Positions 31,859 to 40,727 of a stretch of DNA of 64,000 nt are shown piece after piece. Source of the stretch: Haloarculaceae archaeon H-GB1-1 (GTDB taxonomy: Archaea > Halobacteriota > Halobacteria > Halobacteriales > Haloarculaceae); assembly GCA_029688825.1 (NCBI GenBank), contig JARUKX010000015.1, positions 1 through 64,000 of the forward strand, written 5' to 3'. The notes below the pieces were generated by a model, which saw only the letters and a program-made list of their open reading frames with translations, did not search any database and was not told where the DNA came from. Within the stretch, counting starts at the first letter, position 1; every line of letters starts with the position of its first letter. The translations under genes and the position numbers were made by a program.

Positions 31859-34722
31859 TCATCACCTCCCACTTTCTCGATCTCGACGCGGACGTCGCTG
31901 TTCACTCCGGTCGGCCCCCAGAAGTTGGGGAAGAAGTGCAGGTGTTCGCCGCTGTCCTCGGGGTACTGCACCAACTGAGTCGGCTTCATGTACATCGGCA
32001 CGAGGCTGTTGAAGTTGTTCCTGTCCGGGTACTGGAACTTCTCCCAGGCGAAGTAGTGCCGCGCGGTGCCCTCCTCGCCGGAGGGGTAGATCTTCGCCGA
32101 CACTTCGATCTCGCCGACGTCGTTGTACACCTTGACGGTGTCGCCGTCGTCGATGCCGCGACGCTCGGCGTCGTCGGGATTGAGGTAGACGACGGGCTCA
32201 CCGCGCTGCAGCCGGAGCATGTGCGTGTTGTCACGCCACGTCGAGTGGATGGACCACCGGCCGTGGGGCGTGTTGTACCGGAGCGGGTAGTCGGTGCTGT
32301 CCTGTTCGTCGACCGCGGACTTGTGCGTCGGCAGTTCCTCGCCGAGGTCGAGGAACCAGTCGTGGTCGATGTAGTACTGCTGGCGGCCGGTGAGCGTCGG
32401 CCACGGCTCCTTGTCCTGCACGAAGTCCTTCCACGGCGTGTACGCCTCGCCGTCTTCGATGTCGGAGGTCCAGTGGTCGCCGGCGGCCTCGAACCGCTGG
32501 GGCTGGTCCTCGATGTCTGCGAAGGTGATCTGCTCGTCGCTGTCCGAGGGATTCGACTCCTCGGAGTGTTCGAGGATGAACTCCGCGGCGGCGCGGTCGT
32601 CCTCCAGCGCGCCCTCCTCGCCGGACAGCCAGTCGCGGACGTAGTCGTCGTAGATGGACTGGAGGTCGATCTCGCGGTCGAACTTCCGGTCCTGAATCGG
32701 CCCGACGCCGCGCTCGGTGGCGACCTCCTGGATCTTCTTCGCCAGCAGGCGGAAGATCTCCCAGTCGGTCTTCGACTCGCCGAGCGGTTCGACCGCGGGC
32801 GTGAATGGGTGCACGTAGCTGTGCATGTCCGTCATCGAGAGGTCGTGCTTCTCGTAGTGGCTCGCCGACGGGAGGACGATGTCGCTGTACAGCGCCGTCG
32901 AGTCCATCCGGAAGTTGATGTCGACGACGAGGTCGAGTTTCGGCCAGAGCGTCTCCTCGACGGCGATGTTGCCCTTGGCCTGATTGAAGTAGTTTCCGCG
33001 CCAGACGAACATCGTCGAGGGGTCGGGGCGCGTGCCGTCGTCGCGCTCCTCGGGGTAGAGGGGCATCCAGCCCTTCTCCAGGGATTCCTCGATGCGGTCG
33101 ACGGTCTCCTGGTCGGCGTTGTCCATGATGCCGGCGTGGTAGTACGTCCAGAGCGTGGTCGGGACGCCACGAACTTTCCCGGTCGGGAAGGTGAGCTTCT
33201 TCCAGCCGTGGACGGTCCAGATCTTCTCCTGGCCGACGTAGTGGTCCAGTCCCGTCCCCTGCCGGCCGATGTGGCCGGTCAGCGTGACGAGCAGCTGGAT
33301 CGCGCGGTTGCCGAGGTCGTTGTGGTACCAGTCGTTGATCCCCTTGCCGTGGATGATCTTCCCGCGGTCGGCCTTCGCGAACTCGCGGGCGATGCGCTGG
33401 TGGGTCTCCTCGCCGACGCCCGTCTCCTCGTAGACGTACTCCGGCGTGTAGTTGGCCAGCTCCTCGTTCAGTCGGTTCCAGACCGACCGGACTGGGATAC
33501 CCTCGACCTCGCGGTCCACGTCGAGTTGCGGGTCGAAGGGCAGTTCGATGCTCTTGCTGTCGTCGTACTTCGCCTCGCGGTCACCCAGCGCGCCTGGCGC
33601 GGCGCGGAGGGTCCCCGCGTCGTCGAGCATCACCTGCACCTTCGCGGGTTCCTCGAAGCCGCTGCCGTCGATGGCGTCGACGTCAGCGACGGTGAGGAAC
33701 TTCCCGGTATCCTCGCGGGTCAACAGCGGCATGTCGGACTGCTCTTTCAGGTGGGCCTCGTCGTAGAGGCCCTCGTCGACGATGGTCCGGGCCATGCCCA
33801 GCGCGAGCGCGGGGTCGGTACCTGGGTCCGGGCCGATCCACTCGTCGGTGTGGATGGCCGTCTGGGAGTAGTCGCTGAAGACGCCGACGCGCTTCGTGCC
33901 GTTGTACCCCGCTTCCAGGAAGTACTTCGCGTCGGGGATGCGCGTGACGTTGATGTTCGACCCCCAAGCGATGATGTAGTCCGAGTTGTACCAGTCGGCG
34001 CTCTCGGCGTTGTCCGTCTGGTGGCCCCAGGTGATGGGTTGGCCCGGGGGCAGGTCGGAGTACCAGTCGTAGAAGCTGTGGGAGACGCCGCCGAGGAGGT
34101 TGATGAGCCGGGAGCCGCTGGCGAAGCTCACCGGGCTCATGGCCGGAATCGGCGTGAAGCCGCTGATGGCGTCGTAGCGACCCGCCTCGACCTCGTCGAC
34201 GACGTGCTCGGCGATCTCCGTCAGCGCCTCGTCCCAGCTGATCTGCTTCCACTTGCCCTCGCCCCGCTCGCCGGTCCGCTTGAGCGGGTGCAGGACGCGC
34301 TGGTCGGCGTTGACGTAGTCCGTGTAGCAGGCCCCCTTGTTGCAGCCCCGCGGATTGGGGTCCGGTAGGTCCTCGTCGAACTCCGGGTAGTCGGCGGCCT
34401 GCTCCTCACGCCAGACCTGCCCGTTCTTCACGTAGACGTCCCACGAGCAACTGCCCGTGCAGTTGACGCTGTGGGTCGACCGGGAGATGGAGTCCCAGTC
34501 CCACTGCTCGCGGTAGAGGTCCTCCCACTCCCGGTAGGGGTAGTTCCCGATCGGGTCGTCGACGACCTTGAGGCCGTCCATGGCCCCGTCGTCGGCCGCA
34601 CCGAGGCCCGTGACCCCCAGCACGGTCGCCATGCCGGCTCCCTTCAGGAAGTCCCGGCGGGCGACGTCCGCGTCGCTTTGCGCACGATTCGGTTCGTCTC
34701 TGCTGTCTGTAGATTCGCTCAT
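31855..34722 (-). CDS. narG: Respiratory nitrate reductase catalytic subunit NarG
   Basis: A 955-residue Moco enzyme of the type II DMSO-reductase group. The Tat signal is ARRDFLKGAGMATVLGVTGL. The [4Fe-4S] site has the type II form H84-x3-C88-x3-C92-x34-C127. The Mo-ligand region FYDWYSDLPPGQPITWG has the Asp expected for NarG, followed by WYNSDYIIAWGSNINVTRIP. Reaction: nitrate to nitrite. The Tat signal places the site outside the membrane, unlike bacterial NarG. The start at 34722 (MSESTDS) overlaps the small membrane gene; chlorate or selenate reductases are relatives, but the context fits nitrate. Confidence 0.93.
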   Translation of the reverse strand: MSESTDSRDEPNRAQSDADVARRDFLKGAGMATVLGVTGLGAADDGAMDGLKVVDDPIGNYPYREWEDLYREQWDWDSISRSTHSVNCTGSCSWDVYVKNGQVWREEQAADYPEFDEDLPDPNPRGCNKGACYTDYVNADQRVLHPLKRTGERGEGKWKQISWDEALTEIAEHVVDEVEAGRYDAISGFTPIPAMSPVSFASGSRLINLLGGVSHSFYDWYSDLPPGQPITWGHQTDNAESADWYNSDYIIAWGSNINVTRIPDAKYFLEAGYNGTKRVGVFSDYSQTAIHTDEWIGPDPGTDPALALGMARTIVDEGLYDEAHLKEQSDMPLLTREDTGKFLTVADVDAIDGSGFEEPAKVQVMLDDAGTLRAAPGALGDREAKYDDSKSIELPFDPQLDVDREVEGIPVRSVWNRLNEELANYTPEYVYEETGVGEETHQRIAREFAKADRGKIIHGKGINDWYHNDLGNRAIQLLVTLTGHIGRQGTGLDHYVGQEKIWTVHGWKKLTFPTGKVRGVPTTLWTYYHAGIMDNADQETVDRIEESLEKGWMPLYPEERDDGTRPDPSTMFVWRGNYFNQAKGNIAVEETLWPKLDLVVDINFRMDSTALYSDIVLPSASHYEKHDLSMTDMHSYVHPFTPAVEPLGESKTDWEIFRLLAKKIQEVATERGVGPIQDRKFDREIDLQSIYDDYVRDWLSGEEGALEDDRAAAEFILEHSEESNPSDSDEQITFADIEDQPQRFEAAGDHWTSDIEDGEAYTPWKDFVQDKEPWPTLTGRQQYYIDHDWFLDLGEELPTHKSAVDEQDSTDYPLRYNTPHGRWSIHSTWRDNTHMLRLQRGEPVVYLNPDDAERRGIDDGDTVKVYNDVGEIEVSAKIYPSGEEGTARHYFAWEKFQYPDRNNFNSLVPMYMKPTQLVQYPEDSGEHLHFFPNFWGPTGVNSDVRVEIEKVGGDE

Positions 34723-34901
34723 TGGTCGGTCTGGATGAAGACGGTACACGTTGCGAGCACGGCTCCGAGCAGTGCGAGTGCGATTCCCTCCGGCGTCCCG
34801 CCGCCGGCCTCCATGCCCGCCGCGACGAGCGCGACGCCGGCGAGCTTGCTGGCGTGGTCGACGCGGCGGTAGGTCGTGGCTGGCAGGGTCCGCTCAATCA
34901 T
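34719..34901 (-). CDS. Small membrane protein between narC and narG (60 aa)
   Basis: [20 protein letters not shown], then two short hydrophobic stretches ([13 protein letters not shown] and [19 protein letters not shown]). Its start lies inside the end of narC (34894-34901) and its stop overlaps the narG start (34719-34722), so translation is coupled on both sides. A small open frame at this place is known in haloarchaeal nar operons. No motif tells its role. Confidence 0.65.
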   Translation of the reverse strand: MIERTLPATTYRRVDHASKLAGVALVAAGMEAGGGTPEGIALALLGAVLATCTVFIQTDQ

Positions 34902-36249
34902 CGGACGCCACCTCCTCGGCCGAGCGGTCGGCCCTGGCCGGGCGGTTCCCTCGAAGGACGAGGTACGTGACGGCGGCCGCCGCCAGCGGTCCCAGGAACA
35001 CCGCCACGGTGAGCAGTGCGTTGATGGGGCCGGTCTCGGTCCCCAGCACCTTCGCGGCGATGTTGTTCATGCCAGCGATGGACGCGATCATGATGAACAC
35101 GACGGCGGCGACGCCGACGGCCGTCTGCCAGGGCCGCTTCAGTGGGTTGGCGGTGAAGTGGATGGGGTCCTCGCGGAAGTCGACGAACGGCCACGCGAGG
35201 ATGGCCGCGAACACGAGCGTCGGCAGGACGATGCCGCCGATGAACTCGGTGTTGACGTGGATGCCGGCGACGGTGAAGCTCATCCACGACGGGAGGAGCT
35301 TCAGGAAGCCGTAGACCCACATCAGGAACCAGTCCGGCATGATGAGTTCCGGGGTTCCCGCGGGGTTGTTCGGCCCGTACTCGGCGACGTTGTGGACAGG
35401 CAGGAAGCCGGCCAGCGTCGAGAGCGTCGCCAGCGTCAGGAAGAACACCACGGCGCTGACCGCCGTCTGGTTCGGGAACGCGGGCAGGCCGATGACGCGA
35501 CTGTCGTCATCGCTGTCGACGATGCCCCGCTGGGTGTCGACGTCGCCCTCCCGCTGAGCCTCGGTGTGCTTCTGGCGCATGAGGATGCCCATGTGGACCG
35601 CGATGAGCACCCCGATGAGGACGGGGATGACCAGCACGTGCAGGAAGTACAGCCTGGGAATGGTCGCGCTGGACGGGAACTCACCCCCGAAGACCACTTT
35701 GGATACCACGCCCCCGAGTATCGGGATGGACTTCGCGAGGTTGTACCCGATGCCGGTCGCGGTGCTGGCGAACTCGTCGAACGGCAGCGCGTAACCGGTG
35801 TAGGCCGCCCCCATCGCCAGCGCCGCGAGGCCGGTCCCGACGACCCAGTTCAGCTCGCGCGGGTTGCGGTACGCCCCGGTGAAGAACACCCGGAGCATGT
35901 GCAACCCGATGGAGGCCACGAACAGGTGGGCCGCCCAGTGGTGGAGCCGGCGGATGAACATCCCGAACGGGATGTCGTAGGTGATGTGCAGGACGCTCAC
36001 GAACGCTTCTGGCATGTCCTCGCCCTGGAAGCGCTCGACGCTGCCCTCGTACGTGACGTCGCTCGTCGACGGCTCGAAGAACATCCCGAGGAACATCCCC
36101 GTCAGGACGAGCGTCAGGAAGCAAAACAGCGCGACCTCCCCGAGGAGGAACGAGTCCTCTGCGGGGAAGGCCTTGCCGAGCATGTCCCGGTCGTCGTCGA
36201 GGCTCAGTCGGTCCTCGACGAAGCCGACGATGCGGTCGACGCGGGACAT
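34894..36249 (-). CDS. narC: Cytochrome b of the nitrate-reductase electron chain (NarC)
   Basis: About 451 residues, a bc1-type cytochrome b in which the N- and C-terminal halves are fused. Eight or more membrane helices are seen. Haem ligands lie in [20 protein letters not shown] and [20 protein letters not shown]. The Qo-site PEWY motif appears as PDWF (about residue 300). The GTG at 36252 is an alternative start; the ATG at 36249 is preferred. It oxidises menaquinol with the Rieske protein encoded upstream, so the enzyme uses a Q-cycle-type module rather than a NarI. Confidence 0.88.
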   Translation of the reverse strand: MSRVDRIVGFVEDRLSLDDDRDMLGKAFPAEDSFLLGEVALFCFLTLVLTGMFLGMFFEPSTSDVTYEGSVERFQGEDMPEAFVSVLHITYDIPFGMFIRRLHHWAAHLFVASIGLHMLRVFFTGAYRNPRELNWVVGTGLAALAMGAAYTGYALPFDEFASTATGIGYNLAKSIPILGGVVSKVVFGGEFPSSATIPRLYFLHVLVIPVLIGVLIAVHMGILMRQKHTEAQREGDVDTQRGIVDSDDDSRVIGLPAFPNQTAVSAVVFFLTLATLSTLAGFLPVHNVAEYGPNNPAGTPELIMPDWFLMWVYGFLKLLPSWMSFTVAGIHVNTEFIGGIVLPTLVFAAILAWPFVDFREDPIHFTANPLKRPWQTAVGVAAVVFIMIASIAGMNNIAAKVLGTETGPINALLTVAVFLGPLAAAAVTYLVLRGNRPARADRSAEEVASDD

Positions 36250-36902
36250 CACTCACCCCCCGGGCCGATCGGCCCTTCGAAGTCTCCGGTCGCGATGAGT
36301 TCGCCCTCGCTCGTCAGCGTGAGCGGCAACTGGGGCAGCGGTCGCGGCGGCGGCCCGCCGACGACCTTCGCGCCTTTGGTCGGGTCGAACTTCCCGAAGT
36401 GACACGGGCACACGAGGGTACTGCCCTCCTCGTTGGAGACCATACACCCGGCGTGCGTGCACACCTTCGAGTACGCCGCGTAGCCCGAGACGGTGTGTGC
36501 GAGGTTCGTTCCGGCCCCGTACTTGCTCTCCTTGAAGCGGACGAGGATCGTCGGTGCCTGCTCGATGCCGGGCCGAGGTTCGGGGAACACCGTCGTTTGC
36601 TCGCCGAAATTCAGGCTGTTCTCGGTGATTCGGTTCCCGTCGCCGTCGACGAGGTTGATGCCGTCGCCGTAGACGGGACCCGTGTAGCTCCGCTCGAAGA
36701 CCCTGGTCAGGCCGGCGAGCGGTGCCGCGAGGCTCCCGGCGGCGGTGAGTCCGCCGATGGTCGCCAGCATCTTCGCATAGTCCCGCCGCTCCATCTCGGC
36801 GCGCGCGTCGGTGTAGATGGATGGCTGGTACGCCCCGTCCCCATCACAGGTGTCGTGCGATCCACAACTGTCACAATGTCCGTCACAGTCGTCGTTGCTC
36901 AT
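36249..36902 (-). CDS. narB: Rieske Fe-S protein with Cys-rich N-terminus (NarB)
   Basis: A 217-residue Rieske protein: cluster motifs CTHAGC and CPCHFG (about residues 148-175) with [11 protein letters not shown] after them, and a Tat-like or anchor segment at [22 protein letters not shown]. Unusual is the first 20 residues, [20 protein letters not shown], with C6, C10, C13 and C19 plus two histidines, before the membrane anchor and so on the cytosolic side. That could bind a further metal. The stop codon overlaps narC. It carries electrons from quinol to the haem-b subunit. Confidence 0.88.
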   Translation of the reverse strand: MSNDDCDGHCDSCGSHDTCDGDGAYQPSIYTDARAEMERRDYAKMLATIGGLTAAGSLAAPLAGLTRVFERSYTGPVYGDGINLVDGDGNRITENSLNFGEQTTVFPEPRPGIEQAPTILVRFKESKYGAGTNLAHTVSGYAAYSKVCTHAGCMVSNEEGSTLVCPCHFGKFDPTKGAKVVGGPPPRPLPQLPLTLTSEGELIATGDFEGPIGPGGE

Positions 36903-36905
36903 GTC

Positions 36906-37478
36906 TCAGTGCCCCCGTTCCTCCACGACTTCGACGTGCGGGAGGAACCACGCGTAGTACGCGACGGTCGACCCGGCCAGCGAGAGGAACATCCCCGCAG
37001 CGTAGGTGCCGAAGTACTGCGTCCGCGCCAGCGTCAGGTACTCGCCGGTGAACAGCGCGGCGAAGACGATGGCGAGGACGGTCAGTGCGCCCATGACGAC
37101 GATGCCCTCGATGGCGTCCGTGGAGTCGTGGTACTCCGCCAGCCACCGGAAGTCGGTGGTGAACCACGACGCACCGCCGGGGTCGTCGCCGACGTTCGCG
37201 TCCGCCGGCTCGTCCGGGCGGACGGCGCGATTCATGAATCTGTGGACTGCCGTGAGCGCGCCCAGGAGCGCGAACAGCGCCACCCAGACGACGACGCCGA
37301 CCTGGCTCGGCGAGAGCTTGTTCGGCGTGTCCACGATGCTCTGCAGTGGTCGCATCTCGGTCACGGACTGGTCGATCTCGATCTCCTCCGACGGCGGTTC
37401 GCCCTGGATGGCGACGAACCACATCGGGAGCAAGACCAGCGCCACGACCGTGGCGATCACGAGCGTTTCCCGTCTCAT
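36906..37478 (-). CDS. narA: NarA-like membrane protein, first gene of the nar operon
   Basis: A 190-residue membrane protein: an N-terminal anchor (LVIATVVALVLLPMWFVAI), a short outer loop with EIDQSVTEMRPLQSI, then three further helices (about 58-78, 124-143 and 152-172). The final helix ends YYAWFLPHVEVVEERGH. The symbol follows the position and size of narA in haloarchaeal nar operons; no haem motif is evident. It precedes narB by three bases. Confidence 0.65.
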   Translation of the reverse strand: MRRETLVIATVVALVLLPMWFVAIQGEPPSEEIEIDQSVTEMRPLQSIVDTPNKLSPSQVGVVVWVALFALLGALTAVHRFMNRAVRPDEPADANVGDDPGGASWFTTDFRWLAEYHDSTDAIEGIVVMGALTVLAIVFAALFTGEYLTLARTQYFGTYAAGMFLSLAGSTVAYYAWFLPHVEVVEERGH

Positions 37479-37745
37479 ATTTTGGTTGTCATGTGTCGTT
37501 CGGTAGCTCGATCGGCGGCTCGCAGGCCGCTCGCTGTCCCATCGTTACAGGGAAAACTGGACCGTCCACTCCGGTAGTTTGCCATCCAACAAACGGCGGG
37601 TCTTTAAGTACAACCGAACGTCATTTTATAAGCCTGAGAACGACGACGGACGTGTTCGGCAATACGCTTTTTACGGGCGAGAGACGCTCTTGCCGAACAT
37701 CTTCGGAGCAACGCTCTCGGCTGTACCGTGAGCTAGTTCGGATCG
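37479..37745. promoter_or_regulatory. Divergent nar/narO control region
   Basis: A perfect 10-bp inverted repeat TGTTCGGCAA (37653-37662) / TTGCCGAACA (37690-37699) brackets a TATA-like CTTTTTACG. Overlapping its right arm is CGAACATCTTCG (37694-37705), matching the CGAA-N4-TTCG element that I recall for NarO-dependent promoters. TTTTATAAG (about 37624-37632) lies in the direction of the nar operon, which would give it a leader of roughly 120 bases. Binding by NarO is inferred. Confidence 0.65.
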
Positions 37746-38393
37746 ATGAGTACTGGGATTCGAGCGGCGGTAAAGTTCGACGGACTGGAGGGGTGTCCTG
37801 TCGCTACCGTGTCACAAACGGGTGAGCGCGTCGACTCCATCTCCCGGGCCACGAACCCGAACGGCGACGGCATGGTCGCCGAGGAGTTCACAGTCGACCG
37901 CGAGACCACCATCGACGCCGACGTCGAGGGCGATATGACCCGCGTGTTCAGTTACGAAGACGGCGACGTCTATCGGTTCACGCGCGAACTCGGGAACGGG
38001 TGCGTGTGCGACCACGTCGAGAGCTACGACTGCTCGGTCCAGGACATCTACGCGGAGGACGGCGCACTCGTCGTGACGTTCTTCGCGGCCGACATCGAGA
38101 CGCTCCGGGAGATCATGCGCGATCTCCGAGACGAGTACGGGTCGCTCTCGATGCAGAGCCTCTCGCGGTCCGGTGAGACCGAGGGCGAACGTCCGGTCTT
38201 CGTCGACTGGTCGTCGCTCACGTCCAGACAGCACGAGATTCTCGAAACGGCCTACGAGATGGGCTATTTCGAGTACCCGAAGACGGCGAACGCCGGCGAC
38301 GTCGCGGACGCGCTCGGTATCGCACGCTCGACGTTCGTCGAGCATCTTTCGACGGCCCAATCGAAGGTCCTCGGCAACGTCGTCGAAACCTGA
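37746..38393 (+). CDS. narO: NarO-type anaerobic regulator with Cys cluster and bat-type HTH
   Basis: A 215-residue protein. Cysteines at C17, C86, C88 and C96 give C-Xn-C-X-C-X7-C, the pattern reported for haloarchaeal NarO, proposed to hold an oxygen-sensing Fe-S cluster. The C-terminal part (SSLTSRQHEILETAYEMGYF, then ANAGDVADALGIARSTFVEH) is the HTH_10 DNA-binding domain. It is divergent from the nar operon and shares its control region. The start at 37746 is needed to include C17. It is expected to activate nar genes without oxygen. Confidence 0.87.
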   Translation: MSTGIRAAVKFDGLEGCPVATVSQTGERVDSISRATNPNGDGMVAEEFTVDRETTIDADVEGDMTRVFSYEDGDVYRFTRELGNGCVCDHVESYDCSVQDIYAEDGALVVTFFAADIETLREIMRDLRDEYGSLSMQSLSRSGETEGERPVFVDWSSLTSRQHEILETAYEMGYFEYPKTANAGDVADALGIARSTFVEHLSTAQSKVLGNVVET

Positions 38394-38467
38394 CCGTCAA
38401 GACCCACAGAACGAGGGCTGGCGTTATTCCACGTCGGCGACGCTCTGTGTGTCTGTGTCACACTCTC

Positions 38468-38611
38468 ATGACGACCCGCTTCACGTTCGATTGCCCCCAC
38501 TGTCAGGCCACGACTATCGTCGACGAGGGGATGCGGGACCTCCTCCTCGAAGACGGGTGCATCCTCTGTGAGACCACGGTTTCGATGGCGGCGTTCGACC
38601 GGACGACGTGA
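38468..38611 (+). CDS. 47-aa zinc-finger micro-protein
   Basis: Frame MTTRFTFDCPHCQATTIVDE with a second knuckle CILC about 20 residues after CPHC, then CETTVSMAAFDRTT. It resembles small CPxC zinc-ribbon proteins (DUF7560-like) repeatedly seen beside anaerobic respiration genes in haloarchaea; that recollection was not checked. It starts 75 bases after narO on the same strand. Too short for usual gene callers. Confidence 0.65.
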   Translation: MTTRFTFDCPHCQATTIVDEGMRDLLLEDGCILCETTVSMAAFDRTT

Positions 38612-38625
38612 GGAGCGGCATCGCC

Positions 38626-38941
38626 TCGACTCCGAGATCGGTTTTCCGTTGTCGAGCGTCTCCAGTCGCGCGAGTTCGTCGGTGTGTGCTTCGATTGCGT
38701 CTGCGACGTCGGTGAGCACTCGCTGCCGACGGGCCGCCGAGTAGCTGGACCAGGTATCGTCGAACGCTGACCACGCCACGTCGACTGCACGATTCACGTC
38801 CGCCGCTGTTCCGCGAGTCACGGACGCGAGCGTCGCTCCCGTCGTCGGGTTCATGGTCTCGAGCGCGCCTCCCTGCTCGGCCACGACGAACTCGCCGCCG
38901 ACGTAGAGGGACGTATTCTGGAGGACCACCTCAGATGCCAC
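38626..38941 (-). pseudogene. Truncated aldehyde dehydrogenase (N-terminal ~105 codons)
   Basis: The frame starts SLYVGGEFVVAEQGGALETM followed by NPTTGATLASV, AFDDTWSSYSAARRQRVLTD and ETLDNGKPISE. That is the first quarter of an NAD(P)-dependent aldehyde dehydrogenase of about 480 residues. After position ~38630 the homology stops, and the frame continues only as shadow of narO and the zinc-finger gene. The catalytic Cys and Glu are absent. A deletion that joined the gene to the end of the zinc-finger gene is the likely cause. Confidence 0.8.
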
Positions 38942-39091
38942 GTCTTCGTGACGAGTCTGGCGTCCGGAGCGGTGCGGGCTGTCGATTCAGTGGAGTCGTC
39001 CATGCACCGTAAGCGGCACCACCCGAACAGAAAATCGATCGCGGGGAGTTTCAGGAATCGTGGCACAAAATCGAAACTATTGGGAAATCAT

Positions 39092-39111
39092 GGATATGTC
39101 CGTGCATATCC
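39092..39111. promoter_or_regulatory. 7-bp palindrome, possible operator
   Basis: GGATATG (39092-39098) and CATATCC (39105-39111) are separated by TCCGTG. It lies between the psmB stop and the start of the dead aldehyde dehydrogenase, about 150 bases before the latter, so it may be the operator of that former gene. It is not followed by a T run on either strand. Confidence 0.35.
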
Positions 39112-39186
39112 GTCTAAACCACGCCACGGTACGTCGATGATGCGCACTCGAAAGCGTCCGAGAGGGGAGAAAACAGCGAGTGTCGG

Positions 39187-39867
39187 CTACAGAACGTCGT
39201 CGAAGTCCTTGTAGCCCTGGATATCGACGCCGTCGGCCGTGACCTCGGCGATGTACACGCCGTTGCCCGAGCCCGTGTCGCGCTCGACTGCGCTCTTGAC
39301 GGCCCGCGCAGCCAGCGTCCGGGCCTCGTCCATCGAAAGTCCCTCCTCCCACTCGGCTTCGAGCGCGCCGTGTGCGAGGGCCATCCCGCTGCCGGTGACG
39401 GTGTAGTCGTCTTCCATGACGCCGCCTGCGGGGTCGATACTGTAGACGTGCGACCCCTCCTCGTCGACGCCACCGAGGATGGGGTTGATGGCGAAGAACG
39501 GGCCGCCGCGGGCGAAATTCCCGGCGAGCGTCGCCAGTGCAGGGATGTTCATGGTCTCGCCGCGACGGGTCTCGTAGAGCTGTGCTTCTGCCCGGAGCGA
39601 GCGGATGAACGACTGGGCACCGCCGACCGATCCGACGAGCGTCAGGGCGGCGGTCGGGTGGATCTGCTCGACCTTCTGGACGTTCTTGTTCGAGACGAAC
39701 CGGCCGCCGAGGCTGGCGCGCATGTCCGTCGCGATGACGACGCCGTCCTCGGCGGTGATGCCGACCGTCGTCGTCCCGGTCTTGTTCACGGCCTCGTCCT
39801 CGGCGTCGTAGTGGGCCTCCAGCGACCCCAGTTCGGGGTCGTAGGGAGCGTCGAGCGGCTCACTCAT
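39187..39867 (-). CDS. psmB: Proteasome subunit beta
   Basis: A 226-residue 20S beta subunit. The propeptide of 31 residues ends NKTG, leaving T32 (TTTVGITAEDGVVIATD) as the catalytic N-terminal threonine. The conserved D and K of the active site are in IATDMRASLGGRFVSNKNVQK, and the C-terminal Ser/Gly block is DTGSGNGVYIAEV. It forms the inner rings of the 20S core. Start 39867 overlaps the end of psmA by eight bases, so the two are translated together. Confidence 0.93.
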   Translation of the reverse strand: MSEPLDAPYDPELGSLEAHYDAEDEAVNKTGTTTVGITAEDGVVIATDMRASLGGRFVSNKNVQKVEQIHPTAALTLVGSVGGAQSFIRSLRAEAQLYETRRGETMNIPALATLAGNFARGGPFFAINPILGGVDEEGSHVYSIDPAGGVMEDDYTVTGSGMALAHGALEAEWEEGLSMDEARTLAARAVKSAVERDTGSGNGVYIAEVTADGVDIQGYKDFDDVL

Positions 39868-40603
39868 CGGTCTCCTCCTCGTCGATCTCGGCGACGTGCC
39901 GCTCGCGTTCCTCTTTCGGTACCGAGCGGTACTGGCCGCTCTCGACGTCGACGGTGGCGACGTCGACGTCGTCGGCCGTAATCGGGTCGTCCGAAACGGA
40001 CGCGAGCGCTCGAATCGCGAGGTCGACGCCGCCGTCGAGGTCCAGTTCCTCGCGGTAGTGCTCTTCGAGGTAGGACTGGATGTCCCCGCGCTTGCCGCCG
40101 ATGGCGACCGCTTGCCACTCGTAGGGCGTCCCCGAGGGGTCGGTCTCGAACAGGCGCGGCTGCCCGTCTTCGTCCACGCCGCCGACGAGCAGCGCGACGC
40201 CGAACGGTCGCGCACCCCCGGTCTGCGTGTACTCCTGGATGTGGTCGGTAACGGCCTTCGTCAGCGTCTCGACGCTGACCGGCTGGTCGTAGCGGAGGTG
40301 TTCGACCTGCGCACGCTGGCGGGCGACGTCGATGAGCTTGCGGGCGTCGGCGACGTGCCCGGCGCTCGCGATGCCGACGTGTCCGTCGGCTTTGTGGATC
40401 TTCTCGACGGAGTCGCGCTCCATCAGCGGCGAGCGGACCGACCGACTCGCCGCGAAGACGACGCCGTCCGGGGTTCGAACGCCGACGCTCGCGGTCCCGC
40501 GCTTGACCGCTTCGCGCGCGTACTCCACCTGGTAGAGGCGACCGTCCGGAGAGAAGATGGTAATTCCCCGGTCGTAGGCCTGCTGCTGTGAGTTGCCTTG
40601 CAT
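39860..40603 (-). CDS. psmA: Proteasome subunit alpha
   Basis: A 247-residue alpha subunit: the N-terminal alpha signature AYDRGITIFSPDGRLYQVEYA controls the gate of the outer ring, and VKRGTASVGVRTPDGVVFAA follows. The acidic C-terminal tail (HVAEIDEEETDE) is haloarchaeal. It is directly upstream of psmB with overlapping ends. The promoter has a clear TATATAAG box at 40643-40650, giving a leader of about 15-20 bases. Confidence 0.93.
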   Translation of the reverse strand: MQGNSQQQAYDRGITIFSPDGRLYQVEYAREAVKRGTASVGVRTPDGVVFAASRSVRSPLMERDSVEKIHKADGHVGIASAGHVADARKLIDVARQRAQVEHLRYDQPVSVETLTKAVTDHIQEYTQTGGARPFGVALLVGGVDEDGQPRLFETDPSGTPYEWQAVAIGGKRGDIQSYLEEHYREELDLDGGVDLAIRALASVSDDPITADDVDVATVDVESGQYRSVPKEERERHVAEIDEEETDE

Positions 40604-40642
40604 TGTGTTCGTGTATCCTTCACCTGGGGTTAGCGTCTGTCA

Positions 40643-40650
40643 CTTATATA
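40643..40650 (-). promoter_or_regulatory. TATA box of the psmA-psmB operon
   Basis: On the minus strand TATATAAG lies about 40 bases upstream of the psmA ATG (40603), placing the start of transcription near 40620. A G/A-rich stretch (CAGAAGG) occupies the BRE position. Confidence 0.6.
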
Positions 40651-40727
40651 CCTTCTGCCACCACGAACTAACAAACTGGAGATTTAGACCAGAATAGACT
40701 AACTACGAACGCGCCGATATGGAGACG

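Noticed and set aside
30230-34368. Long plus-strand open frames opposite the nar genes
   Set aside because: These are antisense shadows of high-GC coding sequence; the real frames carry Cys motifs and Tat signals on the minus strand.
38264-38625. Continuation of the aldehyde dehydrogenase frame
   Set aside because: After about 38630 the translation no longer resembles the family and is the antisense of narO and the zinc-finger gene.
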